The position numbers and the translations under genes were made by a program. The notes under the pieces are model-generated. The model was not told where the DNA came from, did not search any database, and was given only the letters and a program-made list of their open reading frames with translations. A DNA stretch of 49,155 bases. Source: an uncultured Clostridia bacterium. GTDB taxonomy: Bacteria > Bacillota > Clostridia > Oscillospirales > Oscillospiraceae. The first letter of the stretch is position 1, and every line of letters starts with the position of its first letter. The stretch spans positions 1 to 49,155 of the forward strand of contig CAMCSE010000009.1 of assembly GCA_945877515.1 (NCBI GenBank), in the 5' to 3' direction. Shown piece by piece: positions 15,147 through 23,760 of the stretch.

Positions 15147-15371
15147 ATGAAAAACATCAATAACTACATCCTGACCGCTATTGTTTCTCTCGTTCTGGTG
15201 GTCGCCACCTCTTTCCTGATGACCGCCGCTGACGAGCCCATCCGTCAGGCCGGTTACTATCTGCCCGTGGTGTTCGGCGCTGTGGGTACCTGAGCCGCTG
15301 GCAAGGCCGGGCTGCTGAAGCTGGACTACGAGGAGCGCACCGCCCGCAGCAATGCTCACGCCGCCGCGTGA
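15147..15371 (+). CDS. Small membrane protein with in-frame TGA, candidate selenoprotein
   Basis: A 74-codon frame starts at an ATG behind TAAGGAGGA. Codons 1-48 encode a protein with one clear membrane segment (NYILTAIVSLVLVVATSF) and a second weaker one (YYLPVVFGAVGT). Codon 49 (15291-15293) is TGA. The frame then continues for 25 codons with GC-rich codon choice like its neighbours (AAGKAGLLKLDYEERTARSN) and ends at TGA 15369. If UGA is read as selenocysteine the residue lies at the end of the second membrane segment. A short stem with loop GCUGA lies about 17-29 bases after the UGA, a weak bacterial SECIS-like feature. yedF and other selenium-locus genes follow. The alternative is a Trp-to-stop mutation giving a 48-residue product. 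I do not recognise the family. Confidence 0.5.
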
Positions 15372-15460
15372 GACAAATCAAATCGCCATCTGTTTTCTCT
15401 CAATATGCATCCCCTGCTCCTGCTTTTAGGGAATACTTTCCCATGGGGCAAAGCCGCCTC

Positions 15461-15489
15461 TTGCATAAGTTCCTCCGACGGCGTACAAT
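15461..15489 (+). promoter_or_regulatory. Promoter of the yedF operon
   Basis: TTGCAT (15461-15466), a 17-base spacer and TACAAT (15484-15489), about 45 bases before the yedF ATG. Confidence 0.7.
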
Positions 15490-15534
15490 ATATCCAGCGT
15501 TATTCTGACAAAAGAACCAAGGAGGACTTTTATC

Positions 15535-16143
15535 ATGATACAGGTCAATGCTATGGGTGACGCCTGCCCCATTCCCGTTGTCAAGACGCTGCGCGCCCTG
15601 AAGGAGCTGAACGGCGCAGGTACGGTACAGACGCTGGTGGACAACAGGGCGGCTGTGGAGAATCTGACCCGGCTGGCTGAGAGCAAAGGCTGTGCCATAG
15701 AAACGGAGCAGCTGGGCGAAAAGGAGTACCGCGTGACCATCACCGTGGGGGAGGACGCGGAGCTGCCGGAAAGTGCCGATGGCATCTGCACTGTTCCCGC
15801 CGCGGCAGACAACACCGTGGTGGCCGTATCTGCCGGCCACATGGGCGAGGGCGACGAGGTGCTGGGCAAGATTTTGCTGAAGGGCTTCCTGTTCGCCCTG
15901 ACCCAGCAGGAGACGCTGCCCAGAACCATCCTGTTCTACAACGGCGGTGCGTTCGTCACCTGCGAGGGCTCCGCCTCACTGGAGGATCTGCGGAAGCTGG
16001 AATCGCTGGGCGTGGAGATCCTGACCTGCGGCACCTGCCTGAATCACTACGGCCTGACGGAGCAGCTGCGGGTAGGCGGCGTGACCAATATGTACGTCAT
16101 CGTGGAAAAGCAGATGCAGGCCACGAAGGTCATCCGGCCTTGA
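15535..16143 (+). CDS. yedF: Selenium metabolism protein YedF (TusA-like and DsrE-like domains)
   Basis: A 202-residue cytoplasmic protein. The N-terminal TusA/SirA-like domain has DACPIPVVKTLRAL with the conserved Cys-Pro-x-Pro. The C-terminal DsrE-like domain contains ILFYNGGAFVTCEGS and the LTCGTCLNHYGL motif with the Cys pair typical of YedF, then GGVTNMYVIVE. The exact reaction is unsettled, but the gene tracks with selenium use (selD, selenium-dependent hydroxylases) across bacteria. It has its own promoter and an AAGGAGGAC site. Its TGA overlaps the TTG start of the next gene. Confidence 0.92.
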   Translation: MIQVNAMGDACPIPVVKTLRALKELNGAGTVQTLVDNRAAVENLTRLAESKGCAIETEQLGEKEYRVTITVGEDAELPESADGICTVPAAADNTVVAVSAGHMGEGDEVLGKILLKGFLFALTQQETLPRTILFYNGGAFVTCEGSASLEDLRKLESLGVEILTCGTCLNHYGLTEQLRVGGVTNMYVIVEKQMQATKVIRP

Positions 16144-16382
16144 CGCGGCAGAAAAAGCCTGCGCTGGTCATCACCTTCCATGCCACATCGCAGGCGATGG
16201 CGGCGGAGGAGCTGTTCCGGCGTGCCGGTCTGCCGGGGCGGATGATCCCTGTCCCCTCTCAGATCGCGGCGGGCTGCGGTCTTGCGTGGAAGGCGCTGCC
16301 GCAGGAGCGGGACGCGCTCTGCACCGCATTGGACACAGCAGCCGTCGGTCATAGCGGCTGCTTCCTATTGGAGATGTACTGA
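16140..16382 (+). CDS. DUF3343-like small protein of selenium/sulfur loci
   Basis: An 80-residue protein, start TTG overlapping the stop of yedF (TTGA) and stop overlapping the ATG of the next gene (TGATG), so all three are translationally coupled. ITFHATSQAMAAEELFRRAGL, RMIPVPSQIAAGCGLAWK and the C-terminal FLLEMY follow the putative Se/S carrier-like pattern. That pattern includes a conserved Cys in a GCGLAxK motif. A role in handing sulfur or selenium from the desulfurase to YedF is inferred from context only. Confidence 0.8.
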   Translation: MTRQKKPALVITFHATSQAMAAEELFRRAGLPGRMIPVPSQIAAGCGLAWKALPQERDALCTALDTAAVGHSGCFLLEMY

Positions 16383-17530
16383 TGGAAAAGCTCATCTATC
16401 TGGACAACGCGGCCACCACGCTCCACAAGCCGCCCGGAGTGGCGGAAGCGGTGGCGCAGGCCATTCTGACGGCGGGCAACGCCGCCCGGGGCGCTCACGG
16501 CGCGTCCATGCAGGCGTCCCGCACGGTATACGAGACGCGGCAAAAGCTGGCGCGGCTGCTGGGCTGCCCGCGCCCGGATCATGTGGTGTTTACTTCCAAC
16601 TCCACCATGGCGCTGAACATCGCCATTCAAGGGCTGCTGTCTCCGTCGGATCACGCCATTACCACCGATCTGGAGCACAACTCCGTGCTGCGTCCCCTAT
16701 ATGCACTGCAAGCCCTGGGTATGGGGCTGGACTTCGTCCGGGCTGACCGTCAGGGCCGCATTCGGTTTGAGGATTTCGCGCCGCTTTTCCGCCCCAACAC
16801 CAGAGCCGTGGTCTGCACCCACGCCTCCAACCTGACGGGGGATATGCCGGATGTGGCGCGTATCGCGGAGATCGCCCATGCCCACGGCGCGTTGCTGATC
16901 CTGGACGCCTCTCAGACGGCAGGGACGATGCCGGTCGACATGACCGCGTTGGGCGTGGACGTATTGTGCTTCACCGGCCACAAGGGGCTCATGGGGCCGC
17001 AGGGCACCGGCGGGCTGTGTATCCGTCCCGGGGTAGACATCCGTCCGCTGCTGCGGGGCGGCAGCGGCGTTCATTCCTTCGAGCGGGAGCAGCCGCGGGA
17101 TTACCCCACACGGCTGGAGGCCGGTACGCTGAACAGCCACGGCATTGCCGGACTGGATGCAGCGGCGGACTACCTGCTGGAGGCAGGCGTGGAAGCCATC
17201 TGCCAGAAAGAGCAGGCCCTGATGCGGCGGTTTTACGAGGGTGTGCGGCATATAGATGGCGTAACGGTTTACGGTGACTTCACCGCGAAGCATCGAGCGG
17301 CCATCGTTTCGCTGAACATCTGCGATTGGGACTCCGCCGAGGTGTCGGACGTGCTTTATGCCGACTACGGTATTGCCACCCGCCCCGGCGCACACTGTGC
17401 GCCCCGACTGCACGAAGCCCTCGGCACGGTGCGGCAGGGTGCGGTGCGATTCAGCTTCTCCGTGTTCAACTCGGAGGACGAGGCGGACATGGCCATCCAA
17501 GCGGTAAAGGAACTGGCACAGAGCAAATAA
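16382..17530 (+). CDS. Class V aminotransferase / cysteine desulfurase (SufS/NifS-like)
   Basis: A 382-residue PLP enzyme. It opens LIYLDNAATTLHKPPGV, the cysteine desulfurase signature. The PLP lysine is in FTGHKGLMGPQGTGGL, and a Cys is present in the active-site loop region RPGAHCAPRLHEALGT. The family takes sulfur (or selenium from selenocysteine) off the amino acid as an enzyme-bound persulfide or selenide. No iron-sulfur scaffold gene is next to it; instead it is coupled to yedF and the DUF3343-like gene, which supports a role in selenium or sulfur carrier metabolism rather than general Fe-S assembly (inference). Confidence 0.9.
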   Translation: MEKLIYLDNAATTLHKPPGVAEAVAQAILTAGNAARGAHGASMQASRTVYETRQKLARLLGCPRPDHVVFTSNSTMALNIAIQGLLSPSDHAITTDLEHNSVLRPLYALQALGMGLDFVRADRQGRIRFEDFAPLFRPNTRAVVCTHASNLTGDMPDVARIAEIAHAHGALLILDASQTAGTMPVDMTALGVDVLCFTGHKGLMGPQGTGGLCIRPGVDIRPLLRGGSGVHSFEREQPRDYPTRLEAGTLNSHGIAGLDAAADYLLEAGVEAICQKEQALMRRFYEGVRHIDGVTVYGDFTAKHRAAIVSLNICDWDSAEVSDVLYADYGIATRPGAHCAPRLHEALGTVRQGAVRFSFSVFNSEDEADMAIQAVKELAQSK

Positions 17531-17564
17531 GGAAAAGGCATCCCCGACCGGGGATGCCTTTTCC
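17531..17564. terminator. Bidirectional terminator between the desulfurase and the glycine operon
   Basis: A perfect 15-bp stem, GGAAAAGGCATCCCC (17531-17545) with its complement (17550-17564), around the loop GACC. A- and T-rich outer ends serve both strands. Confidence 0.9.
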
Positions 17565-18131
17565 TTACTCCAGCCGTCCCTGCTCCGTCACAACAGCGGG
17601 GACGCGGATGTCGTGTGTTTCCTGCGGGATGCTTGGGCACAAAAGTCTTTCCCGGCACAGCAGCAGTGCGTCACCGGTATACTGTGCCAAAAACCGGTCG
17701 TAGTAACCGCCGCCGCGTCCAAGACGGCGGCCATCCGCAGCCGCGCCCGCGCAGGGGATAATGGCCAGATCGACGCATTCCGGCGGTACTGCCGGCGCAT
17801 TGTCCGGCGGCTCCGAAATGCCGTAAGCGCCGGGGCGAAGCACGGTCAGGTCCCGCACCTCACGACATTCCATGACGCCGGGAGAGGTACACAGCGGCAC
17901 GCACAGCCGTTTGCCGTCCGCCAATATCTGCTCCAGTAACGGTCGCGTGTCGATCTCATCGGCCCGTCCCACAAAGGCAAATACCGTGCGGGCGAGGCGG
18001 TATTCCTGCGTATTCAGTACTTGGCGGAGAATAGCGCCGTCGGACAAGCGTTTTTCCTCCGGCATCATAGCCCGCTCTGCCGCTGCCAGCTCCCGGCGCA
18101 GAGCCGCCTTTTGCTGCTGTATCGTATCCAT
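17565..18131 (-). CDS. 5-formyltetrahydrofolate cyclo-ligase
   Basis: A 188-residue cytoplasmic enzyme that uses ATP to convert 5-formyl-THF to 5,10-methenyl-THF. The N-terminus has KAALRRELAAAERAMM, the middle has TVFAFVGRADEIDTRPLL, and the glycine-rich substrate/ATP motif reads LGRGGGYYDRFLAQY. The ATG at 18131 follows AGGAGGTATTC; a TTG further upstream would place the start inside that site. 5-formyl-THF arises as a side product of serine hydroxymethyltransferase and inhibits it, so the position after the glycine cleavage genes is fitting. A hairpin lies between it and lpdA, so its transcript level may be lower than that of the operon. Confidence 0.92.
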   Translation of the reverse strand: MDTIQQQKAALRRELAAAERAMMPEEKRLSDGAILRQVLNTQEYRLARTVFAFVGRADEIDTRPLLEQILADGKRLCVPLCTSPGVMECREVRDLTVLRPGAYGISEPPDNAPAVPPECVDLAIIPCAGAAADGRRLGRGGGYYDRFLAQYTGDALLLCRERLLCPSIPQETHDIRVPAVVTEQGRLE

Positions 18132-18144
18132 GAATACCTCCTGC

Positions 18145-18181
18145 AAAACAGGCAGAGAAGCGCGGTGCGCTCCTCTGCCTG
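18145..18181 (-). terminator. Internal terminator or attenuator between lpdA and the cyclo-ligase gene
   Basis: Arms 18167-18181 and 18149-18163 pair over 15 bp with one mismatch around a 3-base loop. In the minus direction the stem is followed by TTTTG. Confidence 0.65.
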
Positions 18182-18188
18182 CTTTGCT

Positions 18189-19571
18189 TTACGCTAATTT
18201 GGACGCCAAATTCTCCACGGCCTCGCCCAGCGCCTCCTCGAAGGAGGGGTGAGGACGCATGACAGTCAATAGCTGCTCCACCGTCAGGCGGTTCACCATG
18301 GCGGTGCTCAGCTGGGAGATCATGTCGCTGGCGTGCTGACACATGAGCTGTGCACCGATAAGCTTGTGCGTGTCCGTGCGCGCCACCAGCTTCATGAAGC
18401 AGCGTCCCGGGTCTTCTATGATGGTGCGGGCGTTGCTGAACAGGGTACACTTGCCGGACACGGCGGGAATGCCCTGCTCCCTGGCCTCGGCCTCGGTAAG
18501 CCCCACTGCGGCGATTTCCGGGGCACTGTAAATGCAGCTGGGGATCACGTTCAGATCGATGCTGCCCTTACCGCCGCACATCCGCTCCACGCAGTCCGTG
18601 CCCTGCGCCGCAGCCACATGGGCCAGCTGCACAGCGGCGGATGCGTCGCCAATGGCATACACGCCGGGGATGCTGGTCTGATAGCTTTCGTCCACCAGCA
18701 GCCGTTTACCGTTCAGCGCCGGGGTCAGTCCTTCGGCAAACAGACCGTCGAAATACGCCCGGCGGCCAATGGCACACAGCACCTTCTCGCCGGTGACGGT
18801 CAGCTCCTTGCCCTTCTGCTCCAGATGGACGCAAAGACCGTCCGCCGTCTGCTCCACAGACTGCACCATAGCGGAGGTCAGCACCTCCACGCCCTGCTTT
18901 TTCAGGATCTGCGCCAGATTCTGTCCCAGCTCACGATCCAGCTGGGGCAGCAGGTTGGCCATACCCTCCACCAGCGTTACCTGACAGCCGAGATGACTGT
19001 AGAACGTGGCAAATTCCACGCCGATAACGCCGCCGCCGATAATGACGATGGACTGATACGGTGTGTCCGTGCCCTCCAACAGCTCGTCGGAGGTCATAAC
19101 GCCGGGCAGCTCCAGTCCGGGAATGGGCGGCCGGACATTCACCGAGCCGGTGGCGGCCAGAATGCGCTCCGCGGTATACCGTGTCACCGCGCCGTCCGCA
19201 CCGGTGACATCCACCTGACCGGGGGCGGCGATCTGCGCCGTACCCTCGATAACGTCCACCTTTGCGCCCTTCAGCAGCGCGTGGATGCCGGAGCGCAGCT
19301 TCTCGCTGACGCTGCGCTTGAAAGCGAACATTTCACCGATGTCGTAGGAAAGACTGCCGTGAACGCCTACGCCGGCGCCGTTCACGGCATCGTAATAGAC
19401 CTGAGAGGCGTGGAGCAGCGTCTTGGTAGGGATGCAGCCCCGGTTCAGGCAGGTGCCGCCCACCTCCCTGCGCTCCACGATGGCGGTATGCAGTCCCAGC
19501 TTGGCGGCGCGCAGCGCGGCGGTGTACCCACCGGGGCCTGCGCCAATGACGATCAACTGATAGTCAGACAT
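18189..19571 (-). CDS. lpdA: Dihydrolipoyl dehydrogenase (glycine cleavage L-protein)
   Basis: A 460-residue FAD/NAD disulfide oxidoreductase that reoxidises the dihydrolipoyl arm of GcvH. It has the FAD fold GAGPGGYTAALRAAKLG, the redox disulfide GGTCLNRGCIPTK, the NAD fold IIGGGVIGVEFATFYSHLG, GVYAIGDA and the C-terminal active-site HPSFEEALGEA with the catalytic His-Glu pair. The length matches the family. There is no N-terminal lipoyl domain. It lies 19 bases after lplA, and its genomic position assigns it to glycine cleavage rather than a keto acid dehydrogenase. Confidence 0.96.
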   Translation of the reverse strand: MSDYQLIVIGAGPGGYTAALRAAKLGLHTAIVERREVGGTCLNRGCIPTKTLLHASQVYYDAVNGAGVGVHGSLSYDIGEMFAFKRSVSEKLRSGIHALLKGAKVDVIEGTAQIAAPGQVDVTGADGAVTRYTAERILAATGSVNVRPPIPGLELPGVMTSDELLEGTDTPYQSIVIIGGGVIGVEFATFYSHLGCQVTLVEGMANLLPQLDRELGQNLAQILKKQGVEVLTSAMVQSVEQTADGLCVHLEQKGKELTVTGEKVLCAIGRRAYFDGLFAEGLTPALNGKRLLVDESYQTSIPGVYAIGDASAAVQLAHVAAAQGTDCVERMCGGKGSIDLNVIPSCIYSAPEIAAVGLTEAEAREQGIPAVSGKCTLFSNARTIIEDPGRCFMKLVARTDTHKLIGAQLMCQHASDMISQLSTAMVNRLTVEQLLTVMRPHPSFEEALGEAVENLASKLA

Positions 19572-19590
19572 AGGAGTTCCTCCTGTGTTT

Positions 19591-20577
19591 TCAGATGTTT
19601 TGTGCGCGGATGAGACGGCACAGATCGTCTCTGATCTCCTCCGTCACCGCCGCGCCCTCTAAGGCGCGGCACAGAGCCCCGGCGGAAAACACACAGCCGT
19701 TGAGAGTGCCCTCCAGCGCGGCGGACAGTCCCGCATCCATGGCGTCGGTATACACCGCCGCATCGCGGCAGCTGCCGTCCTCCACCCGCAGGTGCAGACT
19801 CACCTCGCCCCAGGGGAATTTATCCCCGCAGGCAAAGTCCAGCGGCGCGCTGCGGCCATAGACCCAATCCCGGCTGCTGAACTGCGCATACAGCGCGTCC
19901 AGCGCATCGTGGTCGAAGTCCTGCTCCTGCAGCGGCACAGCCGTCAGGCCGTAGACCTGCTCAAATGCCCGGTTCATGGCCTCCGCCATCTTTTCGATGG
20001 TCAGATCGGGGCACAGCTCCCGCAGGTTTACCACGCGGGAACGCACAGAATCCACGCCCTTGCTGGCGATCTTGGCGGTAGAGGGGCTGAGATACCGCCC
20101 CATCTTCGTCATGTCGGCGTTCACCAGCAGCGTGCCGTTGTGGAATGCCCTGCCGTTGTGGGCGTAAAAGGAGTTGCCGGAGAACTTCCGCCCCTCGGCC
20201 AGCAGATCGTTGCGCCCGGACAGCTCCGCTCTGAGTCCCAGCAGGCGGCAGGCTGTGAGAATGACCTGCTGCTGCCGGGGAAGATCGTAGTTTTCCTCTG
20301 TAACACTGAACGTAAAGTTCAGGTTGCCCAAATCGTGAAACACCGCGCCGCCGCCGGAGAGACGCCGTGCCAGCACGCCGCCCTCCTGCTCCAGAAGACC
20401 GGTGCGGCACTCCTTCCACGCGTTCTGGTTGCGGCCGATGACCACCGTGTTCTGGTTCTGCCACAGGTAGAGGATGCAGGCGTCCTCCGGCACAGTCTCG
20501 GTGAGATACCGCTCCAGCGCCAGATTGCGATAGGGGTCTGTGCCGCTGCCGGAGCAGGTGTAAAGTCTCCGTATCAT
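19591..20577 (-). CDS. lplA: Lipoate-protein ligase A
   Basis: A 328-residue enzyme that activates free lipoate with ATP and attaches it to the GcvH lysine. The catalytic domain contains WQNQNTVVIGRNQNAWKEC, the motif RRLSGGGAVFHDLGNLNFTF, FSGNSFYAHNGRAFHNGTLL and a C-terminal accessory domain (WGEVSLHLRVEDG). Its ATG overlaps the gcvPB stop by four bases. Presence in the operon suggests that lipoate is scavenged or recycled for the H-protein; no lipoate synthase is seen in the window. Confidence 0.94.
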   Translation of the reverse strand: MIRRLYTCSGSGTDPYRNLALERYLTETVPEDACILYLWQNQNTVVIGRNQNAWKECRTGLLEQEGGVLARRLSGGGAVFHDLGNLNFTFSVTEENYDLPRQQQVILTACRLLGLRAELSGRNDLLAEGRKFSGNSFYAHNGRAFHNGTLLVNADMTKMGRYLSPSTAKIASKGVDSVRSRVVNLRELCPDLTIEKMAEAMNRAFEQVYGLTAVPLQEQDFDHDALDALYAQFSSRDWVYGRSAPLDFACGDKFPWGEVSLHLRVEDGSCRDAAVYTDAMDAGLSAALEGTLNGCVFSAGALCRALEGAAVTEEIRDDLCRLIRAQNI

Positions 20578-21977
20578 GCGTTTCTCCAGCGCAGTACAGG
20601 CTTGCGCGCCGCCTGTACCTCGTCGGGGCGTCCGATGGGCATATTGTGGGGCGCGGTGTGCATGGACTCCGCATCCTCAAAGGCCTTGTGATACAGCTTG
20701 CGCAGTACCTCCGCCGCGTGATCCAGTGTCTCGATGCCTTCCGTTTCCGTGGGCTCCAGCATCAGCGCCTCGTGGACGATCAGCGGGAAGTACATGGTGG
20801 GCGGATGGATACCCTCGTCGATAAGGGATTTGGCCACATCCAGCGCGGACACGCCCGTTTCCTTTTTCAGACCGCTGAGATCCAGCACGAACTCGTGCAT
20901 GCACAGCCGGTCATAGGCCGGGGTATACATTCCCCTCAGCTTTGCCATCAGATAGTTGGCGTTCAGAACGGCGTTCTCCGCCGCCTCAGGGATACCCTCC
21001 CTGCCCAATGCCAGCAGGTAGGCCAGCGCCCGCACCACTACCAGGAAGTTGCCCTGGAAGCTGCGCACCTGGACATGTCCCGGCTCTTCCGCCAGCGCAC
21101 TGTGGGGCAGGTATTCCTTCAGAAATGCCTTGCAGCCCACCGCGCCCGCACCGGGACCGCCGCCGCCGTGAGGGGTGGCAAAGGTCTTGTGCAGGTTCAT
21201 GTGTATGCAGTCAAAGCCCATGTCGCCGGGACGAACCACGCCCATAACGGCGTTGAGGTTGGCACCGTCATAGTAGCACAGACCGCCGGCCTCGTGAACA
21301 AGGCGCGTGATCTCCAGGATGTTCTTGTCGAAGATGCCCACGGTGTTGGGATTGGTGAGCATCAGTCCGGCGGTATCCTCGCCCAGTACGGCACGGAGGG
21401 CATCCAGATCCACGCAGCCATCCTCGCCGGAGGCGATGTTCACCACGTCGTAGCCGCACATGGCGGCGGTGGCGGGGTTGGTGCCGTGGGCACTGTCGGG
21501 CACGATGATCTTCGTGCGCTTTTTGTCGCCCCGGGCATCGTGGTACTGCTTGATCAGCAGCACGCCGGTGAACTCACCGTGTGCGCCGGCGGCAGGCTGG
21601 AAGGTCATGCCGTCCATGCCGGTGATCTCGCAGAGATACTGCGCCGCGGTGTCCAGTACCTGCTGCATGCCCCGGCGATCCTCCGCCGGAGACAGGGGAT
21701 GCACGCCCGTGAAGCCGGGCAGCGCCGCCATCTCCTCGTCGATACGGGGATTGTACTTCATGGTGCAGGAGCCCAGGGGATAGAAGCCGCAGTTCACGCC
21801 GTGTACCTGCTTGCAAAGCTCCGTGTAGTGGCGGGAGATGTCCGTTTCGCTCATCTCCGGCAAGGCGGGCTTCGTCTCTCGCCGCAGGGATGCGGGCAAA
21901 GAAACAGGCGCTACATCGCAGGCAGGCAGAATGGTGCAGCGGCGTCCGGAGACGCTCTTTTCAAAGATCAGCTTCAT
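20574..21977 (-). CDS. gcvPB: Glycine dehydrogenase (decarboxylating) subunit 2
   Basis: A 467-residue PLP subunit of the two-subunit P-protein. The PLP lysine is in MNLHKTFATPHGGGGPGAG, preceded by YYDGANLNAVMG. The N-terminal LPEMSETDISRHYTELCKQVHGV and the SCTMKYNPRIDEEMA block are typical of GcvPB. With GcvPA it decarboxylates glycine and passes the methylamine group to lipoyl-GcvH. The start overlaps the gcvPA stop (ATGA), so the two subunits are translated in step. Confidence 0.96.
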   Translation of the reverse strand: MKLIFEKSVSGRRCTILPACDVAPVSLPASLRRETKPALPEMSETDISRHYTELCKQVHGVNCGFYPLGSCTMKYNPRIDEEMAALPGFTGVHPLSPAEDRRGMQQVLDTAAQYLCEITGMDGMTFQPAAGAHGEFTGVLLIKQYHDARGDKKRTKIIVPDSAHGTNPATAAMCGYDVVNIASGEDGCVDLDALRAVLGEDTAGLMLTNPNTVGIFDKNILEITRLVHEAGGLCYYDGANLNAVMGVVRPGDMGFDCIHMNLHKTFATPHGGGGPGAGAVGCKAFLKEYLPHSALAEEPGHVQVRSFQGNFLVVVRALAYLLALGREGIPEAAENAVLNANYLMAKLRGMYTPAYDRLCMHEFVLDLSGLKKETGVSALDVAKSLIDEGIHPPTMYFPLIVHEALMLEPTETEGIETLDHAAEVLRKLYHKAFEDAESMHTAPHNMPIGRPDEVQAARKPVLRWRNA

Positions 21978-23293
21978 TTTGCCAGCACCTCCTTCACGAT
22001 AGAAACAGCCTTATCCAGCTGTGCCCGGGAGGCTTTCTCCGTGGCGCACCACAGTACGCCGTCCTCGCCGATGGGCAGACCGCCCAGAATATCACCCTCT
22101 GCCAGTGCGGAAAGGACTTCCTCCCGTCTGGGCATATGGGTAACGAACTCGTGGAAGTACGCGCCGTCGTAAGCCAGCTCCACGCCGTCGATGGCGCACA
22201 GTGCCCCGGCCAGATAGTGAGCCTTGGCCATGGACTGCTCCGCCGCCTGCGCCATGCCGTCCGGCCCCATGGCGGCCATATACAGCCCGGCGGTCAGAGC
22301 GCACAGCGCCTCGTTGGAGCAGATGTTGCTGCTGGCCTTTTCCCGGCGGATGTGCTGCTCCCGCGCCTGCAGGCTCAGCACATAGGCGCGGCGTCCCTGA
22401 GCGTCTGTTGTCTCGCCCACGATACGGCCAGGCAGCTTGCGCATCAGCTTATCCGTAGCGGCCATGTAGCCCAGATACGGGCCGCCGCAGCCCATAGGCA
22501 GACCCAGAGGCTGTCCCTCGCCTACGGCGATGTCCGCCCCGCAGTCCCGGGGCGTTTTCATAATAGCCAGCGCGATGGGGTTGCAGCCCATGATATACAG
22601 TGCGCCGGCCTCGTGGGTCAGTGCGCCCAGCGCTTCCGCGTCCTCCAGCTGGCCGAAGAAGTTGGGCTGCTGCACATAAAAGCTGGCCACATCTGCTGTC
22701 AGCAGCTTCCGCAGGGCGTCCATATCGGTCTTGCCGTCCTTGACGGGAACGACCCGCAGCTCATCGCCCGTACCGTAGCAGTAGGTGCGGACGGTGTTGA
22801 TGGTGTCGGGGTGTGCCGCGCCGGAGATCAGCGTCACCCGGCGCTTGCGGTCGCGGCACATGGCGGCGGCTTCCGCCGCAGCGGTGGCGCCGTCGTATAC
22901 GGAGGCATTGGACACGTCCATTCCCGTCAGCTCACAGATCATGGTCTGGTACTCGAAAATGGACTGCAAAAGCCCCTGACTCATCTCCGCCTGATAGGGG
23001 GTATACGCCGTCAGGAACTCTTCCTTGGCGGGGATATATTTCACGATGGAGGGGATGTAGTGGTCATAAGCGCCCGCGCCCCGGAGAACCGTGCCGTATA
23101 CACGGTTCTCCGCTGCCATAGCGGTCATAGCGCGGCTGACCTCCAGCTCACTCATCCCTTCGGGGATACGCAGCGGCTCGGTGAGGAGCATTTGCTCCGG
23201 CACGTCCCGGAACAGGTCGCGGGTGCTGCTCACACCCACGGCGCGGAGCATTTCCTCCCGCTGCGCCCCGGTAGAGGGAACGTAGCTGCCCAT
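21974..23293 (-). CDS. gcvPA: Glycine dehydrogenase (decarboxylating) subunit 1
   Basis: A 439-residue subunit. It opens MGSYVPSTGAQREEMLRAVG, contains GAGAYDHYIPSIVKYI and FLTAYTPYQAEMSQGLLQSIFEYQ, then LTGMDVSNASVYDGATAAAEA and the GGPYLGYMA region, all characteristic of GcvPA. It lacks the PLP lysine, which is in GcvPB. The gene follows gcvH after only three bases. Two-subunit P-proteins are the usual form in Firmicutes. Confidence 0.96.
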   Translation of the reverse strand: MGSYVPSTGAQREEMLRAVGVSSTRDLFRDVPEQMLLTEPLRIPEGMSELEVSRAMTAMAAENRVYGTVLRGAGAYDHYIPSIVKYIPAKEEFLTAYTPYQAEMSQGLLQSIFEYQTMICELTGMDVSNASVYDGATAAAEAAAMCRDRKRRVTLISGAAHPDTINTVRTYCYGTGDELRVVPVKDGKTDMDALRKLLTADVASFYVQQPNFFGQLEDAEALGALTHEAGALYIMGCNPIALAIMKTPRDCGADIAVGEGQPLGLPMGCGGPYLGYMAATDKLMRKLPGRIVGETTDAQGRRAYVLSLQAREQHIRREKASSNICSNEALCALTAGLYMAAMGPDGMAQAAEQSMAKAHYLAGALCAIDGVELAYDGAYFHEFVTHMPRREEVLSALAEGDILGGLPIGEDGVLWCATEKASRAQLDKAVSIVKEVLAK

Positions 23294-23296
23294 ATA

Positions 23297-23674
23297 TCAG
23301 CCCTCCTCGGTGCAGAAGGCTTCGTAGGCGGCGGCGTCCAGCAACTCCTCGCTGCCCTCCACGTTCTCCACCTTGATGAGCCATGCGCCGTAGGGATCGC
23401 TGTTCAGCTTCTCCGGCGCGTCCAGCAACTCCTCGTTGACGGCGCACACTGTGCCGGTGACGGGGGACACCAGATCGGACACGGCCTTCACGGACTCCAC
23501 GTCACCAAAGGCATCGCCGGCGGTAACGCTGTCGCCCTCGGCGGGCAGGTTCACGAACACCACGTCGCCCAGCGCATTCTGCGCGAAATCGGAGATGCCC
23601 ACGACGGTGACGCCGTCCTCCGCCTTCACCCACTCATGGGATTTGGAATACTGCAGTTCAACAGGATACAACAT
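23297..23674 (-). CDS. gcvH: Glycine cleavage system H protein
   Basis: A 125-residue lipoyl carrier. The attachment lysine is in [17 protein letters not shown] (about residue 62), preceded by [14 protein letters not shown] and followed by [21 protein letters not shown], as in all H proteins. It shuttles the aminomethyl group from GcvP to GcvT and is then reoxidised by LpdA. It is separated from the upstream fused gene by 86 bases, the longest gap in the operon, with its own ribosome site (GGAGGTAAAG). I see no clear promoter or hairpin in that gap. Confidence 0.96.
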   Translation of the reverse strand: MLYPVELQYSKSHEWVKAEDGVTVVGISDFAQNALGDVVFVNLPAEGDSVTAGDAFGDVESVKAVSDLVSPVTGTVCAVNEELLDAPEKLNSDPYGAWLIKVENVEGSEELLDAAAYEAFCTEEG

Positions 23675-23760
23675 GATACTTTACCTCCATCAGAATTTTC
23701 AGTTTGTTTTTGTTCCGCAGCCCCGCCCCCTCCGGGGCGGGGCGTATTTCCTTTTGTCTC

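Noticed and set aside
15291-15293. TGA read as Trp through a changed genetic code
   Set aside because: Many genes of the window end at TGA with normal overlapping starts (for example the transporter ATPases, the ferredoxin and yedF), so TGA is a stop codon in this organism apart from possible selenocysteine sites.
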